This document shows positions 26,363-35,482 of a stretch of DNA of 64,000 nucleotides, one piece after another; the first letter of the stretch is position 1, and each line of letters begins with the position of its first letter. This DNA is from UBA1479 sp040216635 (GTDB lineage: Bacteria; Pseudomonadota; Alphaproteobacteria; Rhodospirillales; Casp-alpha2), in the NCBI GenBank assembly GCA_040216635.1, contig JAVJOU010000007.1:1-64000 (forward strand), in the 5' to 3' direction. The notes beneath the pieces are model-generated. The model was not told the DNA's origin and made no database searches. It saw nothing but the letters and a program-made list of their open reading frames with translations. The translations under genes and the position numbers were made by a program.

Positions 26363-26751
26363 TCAAGACCTTAAAGATGATTTCTGATGTGCCGGAAGAA
26401 GTATGGAACGGCCCCCGAAATTCGCGCCACAATGCCCCTTGCGGTTATTGCCGGTCAAGGGAATAGAAATAGACTGTATGACCGGATTTCCAAGGCGGAC
26501 CCTAATCAACAACGGCATCCTTCTCCCTCATTGCATGATCCATATCTAAGCAGGAAATTGGTGACACGAAGTTCAAATGCAACTGATTAACCTTATTGAT
26601 CGGACTGTCCTTAAAACAAGTCATACAAAGCAGATATCAGCCGGTAATGGTTGGATTGTGTCGGCGCGAATACGCAGCGCTTCTTGACGAGGCTGCGGCG
26701 GGGGAGTACCAGCGCAACCAAGGGCTGACGTAATAACGCAGTGTGAAGGCG
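26363..26751. other. Gene-free 389-bp intergenic region between trpG and a deacetylase gene
   Basis: Only gap above 300 bp in the window. It is noticeably more AT-rich than its surroundings between about 26450 and 26650. No open frame here resembles a known protein, and I see no tRNA, Trp-codon leader or IS end. It must carry the divergent promoters for trpG (minus) and the deacetylase (plus); a plausible plus-strand promoter is listed separately. Nothing else recognisable. Confidence 0.6.
26684..26712 (+). promoter_or_regulatory. Candidate housekeeping-sigma promoter for the deacetylase gene
   Basis: TTGACG at 26684-26689, a 17-bp spacer, then TACCAG at 26707-26712, 40 bp before the ATG at 26752. 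The -35 element and spacing fit the vegetative consensus; the -10 element is a partial match, as often in alphaproteobacteria. Prediction by eye only. Confidence 0.35.
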
Positions 26752-27888
26752 ATGACGGAACAGCCGACCGGACTTTTTAAATCAGCGATCAAGGACCCGG
26801 CCGTACGGCTGGCCGCACTGTGCGGTGCCGGTGTGGGGGCCGTGCTGGTGTTCGCCGTAATCATGCTGGTCGGCGGCCCACAAGACCAACCCATGCAACG
26901 CGATGTCATCAAGGCGGAGGGCATCCAACAACAGGCCCGGATCGCTACGGTCAATCCGTCTCCGGTTGCCCGTGTGGTTCAACCGACACCACCTCCCTCG
27001 GAAAACTGGCAGCCTTCCGCACCGCCGGTGGAAACCTATCCAGAACTGCCCGTAAGCCGCGTCGACGAACCTGATGACACCCTGGGACCGCGCGAGGAGG
27101 CTCTGCCTCAGGCAACAGCCAAAGCCATGCCAGAGGACGTATCGCCGCGGCCGCTTCCCGAAGCCGTGCCGCCGTCACCGGCGGCAAAACCGTTGATCGC
27201 CATCGTGATCGACGACATGGGCGTGGACCAGCGCCGTTCGGCCCGGGCCATGACGCTGCCGGGCAAGGTGACCTTGTCATTCCTGCCCTATGCCCGCGAT
27301 TTGAAGGCGCAAACCGCCCAAGCCGCGAAAAGCGGGCACGAAGTCATGCTCCATGTCGCCATGGAGCCGGAAAGCGCCGAGGCCGACCCCGGCCCCAATG
27401 TCTTGCTGACCGGGGTGCCGAAGGATGAGTTGTTGAAAAGCCTGCGCTGGAACCTGGATCAGATGACGGGCTACGCCGGTATCAACAATCACATGGGCAG
27501 CCGCTTTACCCGCGATTTGGCGGGCATGCGCGTCGTAATGGCGGAACTGAAAGCGCGCGGCCTGTTTTTCCTGGATTCCGTCACCAGCCGCGACAGCGTC
27601 GGCTCGCGGGCTGCCCGGGAAGCGGGCGTGCCCTATGCCTCGCGCGATATCTTCATCGATCACAAGGACGAAATGGATTTCGTCATGAAGCAGTTGGACA
27701 AGACCGCGGCCCGGGCCCGCAAACAGGGCATCGCCATTGCCATCGGCCATCCCCGCGATATCACGCTGCGGGTGCTGAAAGCCTGGATCCCCAAGGTTTT
27801 GGAGCAGGGGTTCGAATTGGTCGGCATTTCGCGGGTACTGCACCGGCCGCGCCCAGCCCATTCCGGCACGGCCGGAACATCGGGTTGA
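26752..27888 (+). CDS. Divergent polysaccharide deacetylase family protein
   Basis: Member of the divergent polysaccharide deacetylase family (YibQ-like, DUF610), 378 residues. A single N-terminal membrane segment (ALCGAGVGAVLVFAVIMLVG, near residues 22-41) anchors a Pro/Ala-rich linker (about residues 60-145), followed by the deacetylase fold with PLIAIVIDDMGVDQRRSARA, INNHMGSRFTRD, LFFLDSVTSRDSVGSRAARE and AIAIGHPRDITLRVL. The Asp and His ligand motifs are present, so it may be active on periplasmic glycans; the substrate is unknown. ATG at 26752 is preferred; a GTG at 26743 is possible. It runs against the trp genes and splits trpE from trpG. Confidence 0.85.
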   Translation: MTEQPTGLFKSAIKDPAVRLAALCGAGVGAVLVFAVIMLVGGPQDQPMQRDVIKAEGIQQQARIATVNPSPVARVVQPTPPPSENWQPSAPPVETYPELPVSRVDEPDDTLGPREEALPQATAKAMPEDVSPRPLPEAVPPSPAAKPLIAIVIDDMGVDQRRSARAMTLPGKVTLSFLPYARDLKAQTAQAAKSGHEVMLHVAMEPESAEADPGPNVLLTGVPKDELLKSLRWNLDQMTGYAGINNHMGSRFTRDLAGMRVVMAELKARGLFFLDSVTSRDSVGSRAAREAGVPYASRDIFIDHKDEMDFVMKQLDKTAARARKQGIAIAIGHPRDITLRVLKAWIPKVLEQGFELVGISRVLHRPRPAHSGTAGTSG

Positions 27889-27923
27889 CCTGAAAACGAA
27901 GGAAGCGGGCCGTTCGGTGGCCG

Positions 27924-29438
27924 CTAACCCGCGAACTTGACCGCTTCTTCCGCCGCCCGGATCAGGGCGCGGGATTTGTTGATGCTTTCCTGGTATTCGC
28001 CCTCGGGGCTGGAATCGTGGACCACACCGCCGCCCGCCTGGACGTACATGGTATCGTCCTTGACCACGGCCGTTCGTAAGGCGATGGCGCTGTCCATATC
28101 GCCGTCGGCGCCGAAATAACCGATACATCCGGCATAGACCCCGCGCCGGTCTTTTTCCAGCTCGTCGATGATTTCCATGGCCCGCACCTTGGGCGCGCCC
28201 GACACCGTGCCCGCAGGAAAGCCGGCGTAAAGAGCATCCAATGCGTCCAGGTCCGGTTTCAATTTGCCTTCGACGTTGGAGACGATGTGCATGACATGGG
28301 AATAGTGTTCGATGGTGAACTGTTCCGTGACGGACACCGTGCCCGGCTCCGACACGCGGCCCACGTCGTTGCGGCCCAGATCCAGCAGCATCAGGTGTTC
28401 CGCCAGTTCCTTGGGATCGGACAGCAGATCCTGCGCCAGTTCTTCGTCCTCGGCGGCGTCCTTGCCGCGTTTGCGGGTGCCGGCGATAGGGCGGATCGTG
28501 ACCTTGCCTTCACGCACACGGACCAGGATTTCCGGACTGGACCCGACGATGGAAAACCCGTCGAAATCCAGGAAAAACAGGAACGGTGACGGATTCAGGC
28601 GCCGAAGTGCCCGGTACAACGCAAAGGACGGATAAGGGAAGGGCACGGAAAATCGTTGCGAAAGGACGACCTGAAACACGTCGCCCGCCTTGATGTATTC
28701 CTTACCCTTTTCGACCATGGCATGAAAGTCGCCCTGGCTTATGTTCGATGCGGTTTCCAGGGCGGCGACGTCGCGTTCCGGGTGGGCGTGGGCGGCTTCG
28801 GGCAGGGGGGTATCGAAATAGGCGACGACCCGGCGCAGACGTTCGACCGCTTGGCCATAGGCGCTATGGGCATCGACGCCGTCTTTGGGCCATATCGGCG
28901 TGAATATGGAAATCACGTCCTTGATGGTATCGAACACAGCCATCACCGTGGGCCGAATGAACATGCCGTCCGGAATACCCAGCACATCCGGGTTGCTGTC
29001 GGGAATGTCTTCGACCAGGCGCACCGTATCGTAACTGGCATAGCCGACCAGCCCGGCGCTCATGGGCGGCAGTTCTTCCGGCAGATCGATGCGGGATTCC
29101 GCGACCAGCGAACGCAGGGACGCAATGGCGCCTTCGGCTTCGGCCACGGGGCAGGGGGCAAAGGCTGTTTCGTCTTCCAGCGCGTCCCGATTGATTTCCG
29201 CCATGTTGCCCTGGCAGCGCCAGACAAGGTCCGGTTCCATGCCGATGAAGGAATAGCGCCCGCGCACGGCGCCGCCCTCGACGCTTTCAAGCACGAAACT
29301 GTTGGTTTTGCCGCGCGCCAGCTTAAGGAACGCCGACACAGGCGTTTCCACATCGGCGACCAGCGAGGTCCACAGAACCTGCGGCTCGCCCCGCTCGTAG
29401 GCGCCGGTAAAGTCTTCGAATGCGGGTTCGATCTTCAT
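27924..29438 (-). CDS. trpE: Anthranilate synthase component I
   Basis: Chorismate-using large subunit that makes anthranilate with ammonia from TrpG. The protein is 504 residues. The N-terminal regulatory part contains SFVLESVEGGAVRGRYSFIG, whose LLES-type element is part of the tryptophan feedback site in the family. The catalytic half has FQVVLSQRFSVPF, IRPIAGTRKRGKD, LLDLGRNDVGRVSEPGTV, PAGTVSGAPKVRAMEIIDEL and YVQAGGGVVHDSSPEGEYQE. It follows ppiD with 43 bp between and is convergent with the deacetylase gene (35 bp). Confidence 0.97.
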   Translation of the reverse strand: MKIEPAFEDFTGAYERGEPQVLWTSLVADVETPVSAFLKLARGKTNSFVLESVEGGAVRGRYSFIGMEPDLVWRCQGNMAEINRDALEDETAFAPCPVAEAEGAIASLRSLVAESRIDLPEELPPMSAGLVGYASYDTVRLVEDIPDSNPDVLGIPDGMFIRPTVMAVFDTIKDVISIFTPIWPKDGVDAHSAYGQAVERLRRVVAYFDTPLPEAAHAHPERDVAALETASNISQGDFHAMVEKGKEYIKAGDVFQVVLSQRFSVPFPYPSFALYRALRRLNPSPFLFFLDFDGFSIVGSSPEILVRVREGKVTIRPIAGTRKRGKDAAEDEELAQDLLSDPKELAEHLMLLDLGRNDVGRVSEPGTVSVTEQFTIEHYSHVMHIVSNVEGKLKPDLDALDALYAGFPAGTVSGAPKVRAMEIIDELEKDRRGVYAGCIGYFGADGDMDSAIALRTAVVKDDTMYVQAGGGVVHDSSPEGEYQESINKSRALIRAAEEAVKFAG

Positions 29439-29481
29439 GGATACGAGATTCCGTCGGGGGCGATGATGGCGGTCAGGACGA

Positions 29482-31404
29482 CTACTGTGCCGTTTGGGCG
29501 GCGGGGTTGAGGATTTGGCGCAGGACGTCTTCGTGGACGGTCACGCCTTTTTCCGTGCGCAGGGCGCCGGCCAGCTGCGTGACGACATCATCGCGGAACA
29601 GGCCCGCCAGTTCATCGTTCATGGCCTTGACGCCTTCCGTATTGGCCGCCGGGTCGGCCGGGGTCACGGACGTAAGGCGCGAAATGAAGTACCCGCCTTC
29701 GCCGCGCGTGACTTTTGCCATGCCTTCGTCCATGGCGAAAATGTCCTGCAGGACCTGTCCGGGCAGGCCGGATTGGTTGCGCGGCAGATAGCGCTTAAGG
29801 TCATCGGTCTTGGCATAGACCGCGCCCGTGCTTTCAGCCACGGCCTTCGCGTCTTCACCGGCTTTCAGGCGGTCGGCCACCTGATTGGCAAAGGCCAGTG
29901 CCGCATCACGCCGCCGTTCGGCCATCACGGCTTCCTTGACGTCGTTCTTCACGGTTTCGAAGGGTTTGAGCGCCGGTTTGGTGATCTTGTCGACCCGCAG
30001 CACGAAAAAGGCATCGTTGCCCAGTTCCTGAAGGGTTGAATCAAGCCCTTCCTCGGTTTCGAACGCGGCCTGGGCGATGGCGCCGGCGTTTTCGGACAGA
30101 CCGTTTGCCGGTTTGCCGTCCGGTCCATTGCCGGATCGGTCCAAGGCCGGAATTTTGACCGCCCTGATGCCCATGGCTTCGGCCGCGACTTCGATCGCCA
30201 CACCCTTGCCGAGGTCGTCTTCAAGACGGTTGACCTGTTCATACAAGGCATCGATCGACCGTTCACGGGCGATGTCGGTACGCAGTTTTTCCTTCACATC
30301 CGCCAGGGTCACCGTCTTGGCCGGGGTCACGTCGTGCACCTTGACGATGTAGAAGCCGATTCCGCCGGGGCCGGGAACAGGGGCCGTTACGCTGCCGGCT
30401 GATGTCTGGAAGGCGGGCTCGGCGATTTCCTCCAGCACGTCCTCCTTGGTTACGCTGCCAAGGTCCGTGCTTGCCGCATCCATGCCGGCCAGTTCCTTGG
30501 CGACCTCATCGAAAGGCTGTCCTTCGGCCAAGGCCTTGGCAGCCTTGTCGGCGGTTTCCTTGTCCGCAAGGATCATCTGGGACAGTTTGCGGGTTTCCGG
30601 CGTGCCCAGTGTATCGGCCTGTTCATCGAAATATTTTTCGATGTCGGCATCGGTCACGGCGGCGGTATCAGCCAGGTCTTCGGCGCTGAGAACCGCCAAG
30701 GTAATCGCACGGTATTCCGGCGCGGTGAAGGGGCCGGGATTGTTGTCGTAATAGGTGCGCAGTTCCGGGTCGGTCGGCTGTGACGTGATCTGAGCCGCCG
30801 CATCGGTGATGAACAGCGTTTCCGCCGTCCGGGTTTCTTCGCGGTAGCGATAGAATGTTTCCGCCAGCACCTTGGGGGCCACGACACCGGCTTCGACCGT
30901 GTCGATCAGCTGCCCACGGGCCAGCTCGCGCCGCGCGCGCTCAAGAAATTCCTGCTCGGTCAGGCCGAACTGATACAGCATGCTCTGAAACTTCTGCCGG
31001 TCGAACCCGCCAGCCCCCAGGTTGCTGCGAAAGGCGTTGGAGGTCCGCACGGCTTCGCGCACGATATTGTCGGAAACGGCGATGTCCATGCTGCGCGCGG
31101 CCTCGGTCAGCAGGATGTCGTTGATCATTTGCCCCAGAACCGATTGCGGCAGGCCCAAAAGGCGGGCGGTTTCCGTCGTCAATTGCCCGGCGAAACGGGG
31201 ATTCAGGCGCGCCATTTCGCGGCGCACTTCATTCTCGACCTCGCGGCGACTCAAATCCTTGCCCGCGACCTCGGCCACGGGTTGGTCATCGGCCTGAAAC
31301 GTGACCATGTCGCCGATGCCCCAGGCACCGAAACTGATGATCAAAAGACCAAGGATGATCTTGACGACGAGTGAGCCGGTTCTTTCGCGAATTTGACGGA
31401 GCAT
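29482..31404 (-). CDS. ppiD: PpiD-type periplasmic peptidyl-prolyl isomerase/chaperone
   Basis: SurA/PpiD-like folding factor anchored in the inner membrane, 640 residues. An N-terminal cytoplasmic stub and one membrane helix (VVKIILGLLIISFGAWGIGD, residues 14-33) are followed by a SurA_N-like chaperone region, a parvulin-type rotamase domain around residues 260-370 (LSQMILADKETADKAAKALA, then AGSVTAPVPGPGGIGFYIVK) and a C-terminal chaperone part. It likely assists proteins leaving the Sec translocon, fitting the nearby secG. Divergent from tpiA with 184 bp between; trpE follows in the same direction. Confidence 0.92.
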   Translation of the reverse strand: MLRQIRERTGSLVVKIILGLLIISFGAWGIGDMVTFQADDQPVAEVAGKDLSRREVENEVRREMARLNPRFAGQLTTETARLLGLPQSVLGQMINDILLTEAARSMDIAVSDNIVREAVRTSNAFRSNLGAGGFDRQKFQSMLYQFGLTEQEFLERARRELARGQLIDTVEAGVVAPKVLAETFYRYREETRTAETLFITDAAAQITSQPTDPELRTYYDNNPGPFTAPEYRAITLAVLSAEDLADTAAVTDADIEKYFDEQADTLGTPETRKLSQMILADKETADKAAKALAEGQPFDEVAKELAGMDAASTDLGSVTKEDVLEEIAEPAFQTSAGSVTAPVPGPGGIGFYIVKVHDVTPAKTVTLADVKEKLRTDIARERSIDALYEQVNRLEDDLGKGVAIEVAAEAMGIRAVKIPALDRSGNGPDGKPANGLSENAGAIAQAAFETEEGLDSTLQELGNDAFFVLRVDKITKPALKPFETVKNDVKEAVMAERRRDAALAFANQVADRLKAGEDAKAVAESTGAVYAKTDDLKRYLPRNQSGLPGQVLQDIFAMDEGMAKVTRGEGGYFISRLTSVTPADPAANTEGVKAMNDELAGLFRDDVVTQLAGALRTEKGVTVHEDVLRQILNPAAQTAQ

Positions 31405-31588
31405 AAAAAATCCCTCTGGGTTGCGCCCTTCTTCTTGAGGCGGCGCATCATAAGGCGGGCGCAGGGCCCCGGCAACACCGCTTGGCGGGAAATGATACCT
31501 GTGCGAACCGGCTTGCGGATTGGCTTCTAGAAGGGGCTATGATAGATGGATCGCATCCGCAGGAACCCCATGAACGAATAGGTGAAAC

Positions 31589-32356
31589 ATGAGCCAAGGG
31601 CGCAGGCCGCTGATCGCAGGCAACTGGAAAATGAACGGTGGGTTGGACGAGGTCGACGCCCTGGCAGGCACCCTTGCCGACCGCATGACGGCCATGGACG
31701 GCGCACCGGCCTTCGACATGGCCCTTTGTCCGCCGTTTCCGTTGCTGCCGATGATCGCCGCGCGGATCGAAGAAAGTGGACTTGGTTTGGGCGCCCAGGA
31801 TTGCCACGGCAATGAGAAGGGGGCCCATACGGGCGACGTCAGCGCACTGTTGCTGGCCCAGATCGGCTGTTCCTATGCCATCGTCGGCCATTCGGAACGG
31901 CGGACCGACCATAAGGAAACCGACGCAGTCGTTTTGGAAAAAGCAAAAGCCGCACAAGCCGCCGGCATCTGCGCCATCGTTTGCGTGGGAGAAACGGAAG
32001 CCGAACGCGATGCGGGCCGGGCGGTCGAGGTCGTGGTCGGCCAGGTTGCCGGTTCCGTGCCCGAGGGCTCGACGCCTGAGAATCTGGTCATCGCCTACGA
32101 GCCCGTCTGGGCCATCGGCACCGGTAAAACCGCCACACCCGATGATGCCCAGGATATGCATGCGGCGATCCGCACATCCCTGGCCGACCGCTTCGGCGCA
32201 GATGCGGCGGACGGCATCCGCATCCTTTACGGCGGTTCCATGAAGCCGGGGAATGCTGCGGAACTGCTCGCCCTCGCGGACGTGGACGGGGGGCTGATCG
32301 GGGGGGCTTCCCTCAACGCCGACGATTTTTGGGCCATCGGCCAAGCGGCCCCTTGA
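31589..32356 (+). CDS. tpiA: Triosephosphate isomerase
   Basis: Interconverts dihydroxyacetone phosphate and glyceraldehyde 3-phosphate. The 255-residue length is normal. Catalytic residues are visible: Lys in AGNWKMNGG, His in YAIVGHSERRTDHKETDA and Glu in IAYEPVWAIGTGKTATPDDA; the phosphate-binding glycines are in ILYGGSMKPGNA and GLIGGASL. The ATG at 31589 is used. It stands upstream of secG in the plus-strand run leading to eno, so two glycolytic genes lie in the same stretch. Confidence 0.98.
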   Translation: MSQGRRPLIAGNWKMNGGLDEVDALAGTLADRMTAMDGAPAFDMALCPPFPLLPMIAARIEESGLGLGAQDCHGNEKGAHTGDVSALLLAQIGCSYAIVGHSERRTDHKETDAVVLEKAKAAQAAGICAIVCVGETEAERDAGRAVEVVVGQVAGSVPEGSTPENLVIAYEPVWAIGTGKTATPDDAQDMHAAIRTSLADRFGADAADGIRILYGGSMKPGNAAELLALADVDGGLIGGASLNADDFWAIGQAAP

Positions 32357-32483
32357 AGGCGGCCAAATCCAAGGGTGTGTAAATCCCCCTGGAAATCATG
32401 CTTGCAACACAGTAAAACCCGGCCCAACTGATTGGGGCTGGCGCGGCCGACCGTCGCGCGTTGCCCATTTGGAAGGAAGTTCG

Positions 32484-32816
32484 ATGGAAAACGTAATCCT
32501 GGTCATTCACCTGCTGCTGGCCATCGGCCTTGTCGGCGTGGTGCTGTTGCAGCGCTCCGAAGGCGGCGGCTTGGGTATCGGCGGCAGCGGCGGTGGCGGC
32601 GGCATGAGCGGTTTCATGACCGGCCGTGCCACGGCGGACCTGTTGACCCGGACGACGGCGATCCTGGCGACGGCCTTCATGGTCACGTCGCTGATGCTGG
32701 CGATCATCGCCGCCCACGACCGCAAGGCCGCGACGGGGTCGATTCTCGATCAACCGGCGGCGACCGCCCCCGCATCGTCTGAACCCGTAGCTCCGGCGGC
32801 CCCCATTGCCAAGTAG
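32484..32816 (+). CDS. secG: Preprotein translocase subunit SecG
   Basis: Small auxiliary subunit of the SecYEG channel, 110 residues. Two membrane helices (VILVIHLLLAIGLVGVVLLQ and TAILATAFMVTSLMLAIIAA) flank the conserved QRSEGGGLGIGGS loop that faces the cytoplasm, followed by an Ala/Pro-rich tail. The ATG at 32484 has GGAAGGAAG immediately upstream; an in-frame TTG at 32469 is unlikely. Located between tpiA and pyrG as in many proteobacteria and followed by an intrinsic terminator. Confidence 0.95.
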   Translation: MENVILVIHLLLAIGLVGVVLLQRSEGGGLGIGGSGGGGGMSGFMTGRATADLLTRTTAILATAFMVTSLMLAIIAAHDRKAATGSILDQPAATAPASSEPVAPAAPIAK

Positions 32817-32854
32817 CGAAACGGCAGGAATCAGCGACTCCTGGACAGCCGATC

Positions 32855-32888
32855 AGAGGCGGGCACTTTCCCGCCTCTTTTCTTTTTG
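32855..32888 (+). terminator. Intrinsic terminator after secG
   Basis: Stem AGAGGCGGG (32855-32863), loop CACTTT, stem CCCGCCTCT (32870-32878), followed by TTTCTTTTTG. A textbook rho-independent terminator 38 bp after the secG stop, ending the tpiA-secG unit before pyrG. Confidence 0.92.
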
Positions 32889-32920
32889 CCCCTCCGACCG
32901 ACAGTGTATTGTGTAGGCCC

Positions 32921-34555
32921 ATGACGCGGTTCATCTTCATCACCGGCGGCGTGGTCTCTTCCCTTGGAAAAGGTCTGGCATCGGCGGCGCTCGGCGCATT
33001 GCTGCAGGCAAACGGGTATAAAGTCCGCCTGCGCAAGCTCGATCCCTATCTGAATGTCGATCCCGGGACCATGAGCCCCTATCAGCACGGCGAGGTCTAT
33101 GTCACCGATGACGGTGCCGAGACCGATCTCGACCTTGGCCATTACGAACGGTTCACGGGCGTGTCCTCGCGCCAGTCCGACAACGTCACCACCGGGCGGA
33201 TCTATTCCGAGGTCATCGCCAAGGAACGGCGCGGCGATTACCTGGGGGCTACCATCCAGGTCATTCCCCATGTGACCGACGCCATCAAGAACTTCGTGAC
33301 CTCCGACCTGGAAGACGAAGACTTCATCTTGTGCGAAATCGGCGGCACGGTCGGCGATATCGAAGGTCTGCCGTTCCTGGAGGCCATTCGTCAGCTGCGC
33401 AACGACCTGGGCCGTGACCGGACCATGTATCTGCATCTGACGCTGCTGCCCTATATTCCGACGGCCGGCGAGCTGAAGACCAAGCCGACCCAGCATTCGG
33501 TCAAGGAACTGCTGAGTGTCGGGATACAGCCGGACGTGCTGTTGTGCCGCGCCGACCGGCCCTTGCCCGAGGGTGAACGCCGGAAGATTGCGCTGTTCTG
33601 CAACGTCAACGAGCGCGACGTCATTCCGGCCCTGGACGTGGACACGATCTACCGCGTGCCGCTGGCCTATCACGCCGAAGGCTTGGATGAATCGGTCTAC
33701 CGCCACTTCAATATGGAAACGGGTAAACCCGACCTGTCGCGCTGGGAAGCGATTTCCGAGACCGTGACCCGGCCCGAGGGCGAGGTTTCCATCGCCGTGG
33801 TCGGTAAGTACACGGTTCTGCCCGATGCCTACAAATCCCTGATCGAAGCCCTGACCCACGGCGGCATCGCCAACAACGTCAAGGTCAACATCAAGTGGAT
33901 CGAGTCGGAAAGCTTCGAGACCGAGGAAGAAGCCTTGCACACCTTGGAAGATGTCCATGGCGTGCTGGTCCCGGGCGGTTTCGGCGAGCGGGGATCGGAA
34001 GGCAAGATTTCCGCCGTGACCTTCGCCCGCGAGCGGGGCGTGCCTTATTTCGGCATCTGCTTCGGCATGCAGATGGCCGTGGTCGAAGCCGCGCGCAACC
34101 TGGCCGGCGTCAAGGGGGCAAGCTCCACCGAATTCGGTAACGGTAAAACCAAGGAACCAGTGGTCGGCCTGTTGACCGAATGGATGAACGGCAACCAGTT
34201 GGAACAGCGCAAGATCGACGGCGATCTGGGCGGGACCATGCGGCTGGGGGCTTTTCCCTGCACGCTGCAGGACGGGTCGCGCGTGCGCGAGGTCTATGGC
34301 GAGAAGGATATTTCCGAACGTCACCGCCACCGGTTCGAGGTCAATACGGAATACCGTCCACGTCTGGAAGCGGCGGGCCTGAAATTCACCGGCATGTCAC
34401 CGGACGGTCTGTTGCCGGAAATCGTTGAAATCCCCGACCATCCGTGGTTCATCGGGGTGCAGTTCCATCCGGAGCTGAAATCGAAGCCGTTCGAGCCGCA
34501 TCCGCTGTTTACCTCGTTCATCGAGGCCGCCGTGAAACAGGCCCGACTGGTCTAA
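32921..34555 (+). CDS. pyrG: CTP synthase
   Basis: Makes CTP from UTP, ATP and glutamine. The 544-residue length is normal. The N-terminal synthase domain begins FIFITGGVVSSLGKGLASAA and contains DGAETDLDLGHYERF and EIGGTVGDIEGLPFLEAIRQ. The C-terminal glutamine amidotransferase domain has VPGGFGERGSEGKISA, the nucleophile Cys in PYFGICFGMQMAVVEAARNL and the His-Glu pair in VQFHPELKSKPFEPHPLF. The ATG at 32921 gives the standard N terminus. It is expressed from its own promoter after the secG terminator and followed 31 bp later by kdsA. Confidence 0.98.
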   Translation: MTRFIFITGGVVSSLGKGLASAALGALLQANGYKVRLRKLDPYLNVDPGTMSPYQHGEVYVTDDGAETDLDLGHYERFTGVSSRQSDNVTTGRIYSEVIAKERRGDYLGATIQVIPHVTDAIKNFVTSDLEDEDFILCEIGGTVGDIEGLPFLEAIRQLRNDLGRDRTMYLHLTLLPYIPTAGELKTKPTQHSVKELLSVGIQPDVLLCRADRPLPEGERRKIALFCNVNERDVIPALDVDTIYRVPLAYHAEGLDESVYRHFNMETGKPDLSRWEAISETVTRPEGEVSIAVVGKYTVLPDAYKSLIEALTHGGIANNVKVNIKWIESESFETEEEALHTLEDVHGVLVPGGFGERGSEGKISAVTFARERGVPYFGICFGMQMAVVEAARNLAGVKGASSTEFGNGKTKEPVVGLLTEWMNGNQLEQRKIDGDLGGTMRLGAFPCTLQDGSRVREVYGEKDISERHRHRFEVNTEYRPRLEAAGLKFTGMSPDGLLPEIVEIPDHPWFIGVQFHPELKSKPFEPHPLFTSFIEAAVKQARLV

Positions 34556-34586
34556 CGTCTAATTAAATCTAAGGAAGCGCATCCCC

Positions 34587-35423
34587 TTGTCCTCAACGAT
34601 CTCCGTCGGCGGACTAGACATCGGCAACGACAAGCCCCTCGTGATCATCGCGGGGCCTTGCGCCATGGAAAGCCGCCAGCATGCGCTCGACATGGCCGGT
34701 GCCCTGAAGGAAATGGCGGACAAGGCCGGGATCGGCCTGATCTACAAGACATCCTTCGACAAGGCCAACCGCACCAGTGCGGCCAGCCCGCGCGGCCTGG
34801 GGCTTGAAAATGCCTTGCCCGTGTTTCAGGCCGTAAAGGATGAGATCGGCTGTCCCGTCCTGACCGATGTGCACGACGCCGGGCAATGTGCCGAGGCCGC
34901 GACCGTGGTCGACGTGCTGCAAATTCCGGCTGTCCTGTGCCGGCAGACGGACCTGCTGGTCGCCGCCGGTGAAACGGGGGCCGCCATCAACGTCAAGAAA
35001 GGCCAGTTTCTGGCTCCCTGGGACATGCAGAATGTGGTCGACAAGATCAAATCGACCGGAAACGAACGGGTCATGGTGTGCGAACGGGGTGCCAGCTTCG
35101 GTTACAACACCCTGGTTTCCGACATGCGGTCCTTGCCGATCCTGGCGCAGACGGGCTGTCCCGTGGTGTTCGACGCCACCCATTCCGTGCAGCAGCCGGG
35201 CGGGCAGGGCAGCAAATCCGGCGGGCAGCGCGAATTCGCGCCCGTCCTGGCCCGTGCCGCCGTGGCCGTCGGGGTGGCCGCCGTATTCATGGAAACCCAC
35301 GAGGACCCGGACAATGCGCCGTCGGACGGTCCCAACATGATTCATCTGACTGACATGCCGGGTGTGTTAGAAACACTCGCGCAATTCGACCGGCTGGCCA
35401 AGGCCCGCCCGGTTTCTCTATAA
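34587..35423 (+). CDS. kdsA: 3-deoxy-D-manno-octulosonate 8-phosphate synthase
   Basis: Condenses arabinose 5-phosphate with PEP to Kdo-8-phosphate, the inner-core LPS sugar precursor; complements the lipid A genes earlier in the window. The 278-residue length is typical. TIM-barrel motifs include IIAGPCAMESRQHALDMAGA, IYKTSFDKANRTS, LTDVHDAGQCAEAATVVDVL, VFDATHSVQQPGGQGSKSGG and FMETHEDPDNAPSDGPNM. The start is a TTG at 34587 preceded by AAGGAAG. It lies between pyrG and eno, a well-known proteobacterial order, so enolase product PEP is used by its upstream neighbour. Confidence 0.97.
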   Translation: MSSTISVGGLDIGNDKPLVIIAGPCAMESRQHALDMAGALKEMADKAGIGLIYKTSFDKANRTSAASPRGLGLENALPVFQAVKDEIGCPVLTDVHDAGQCAEAATVVDVLQIPAVLCRQTDLLVAAGETGAAINVKKGQFLAPWDMQNVVDKIKSTGNERVMVCERGASFGYNTLVSDMRSLPILAQTGCPVVFDATHSVQQPGGQGSKSGGQREFAPVLARAAVAVGVAAVFMETHEDPDNAPSDGPNMIHLTDMPGVLETLAQFDRLAKARPVSL

Positions 35424-35482
35424 GAACCCCGAACCAACAATTCACCATTCGGCCAACCGGCCCAGCCTGACCGGAGAGAAGC

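Noticed and set aside
26363..26751. Tryptophan attenuator leader upstream of trpG
   Set aside because: No small open frame with adjacent Trp codons and no terminator/antiterminator pair could be seen on the minus strand.
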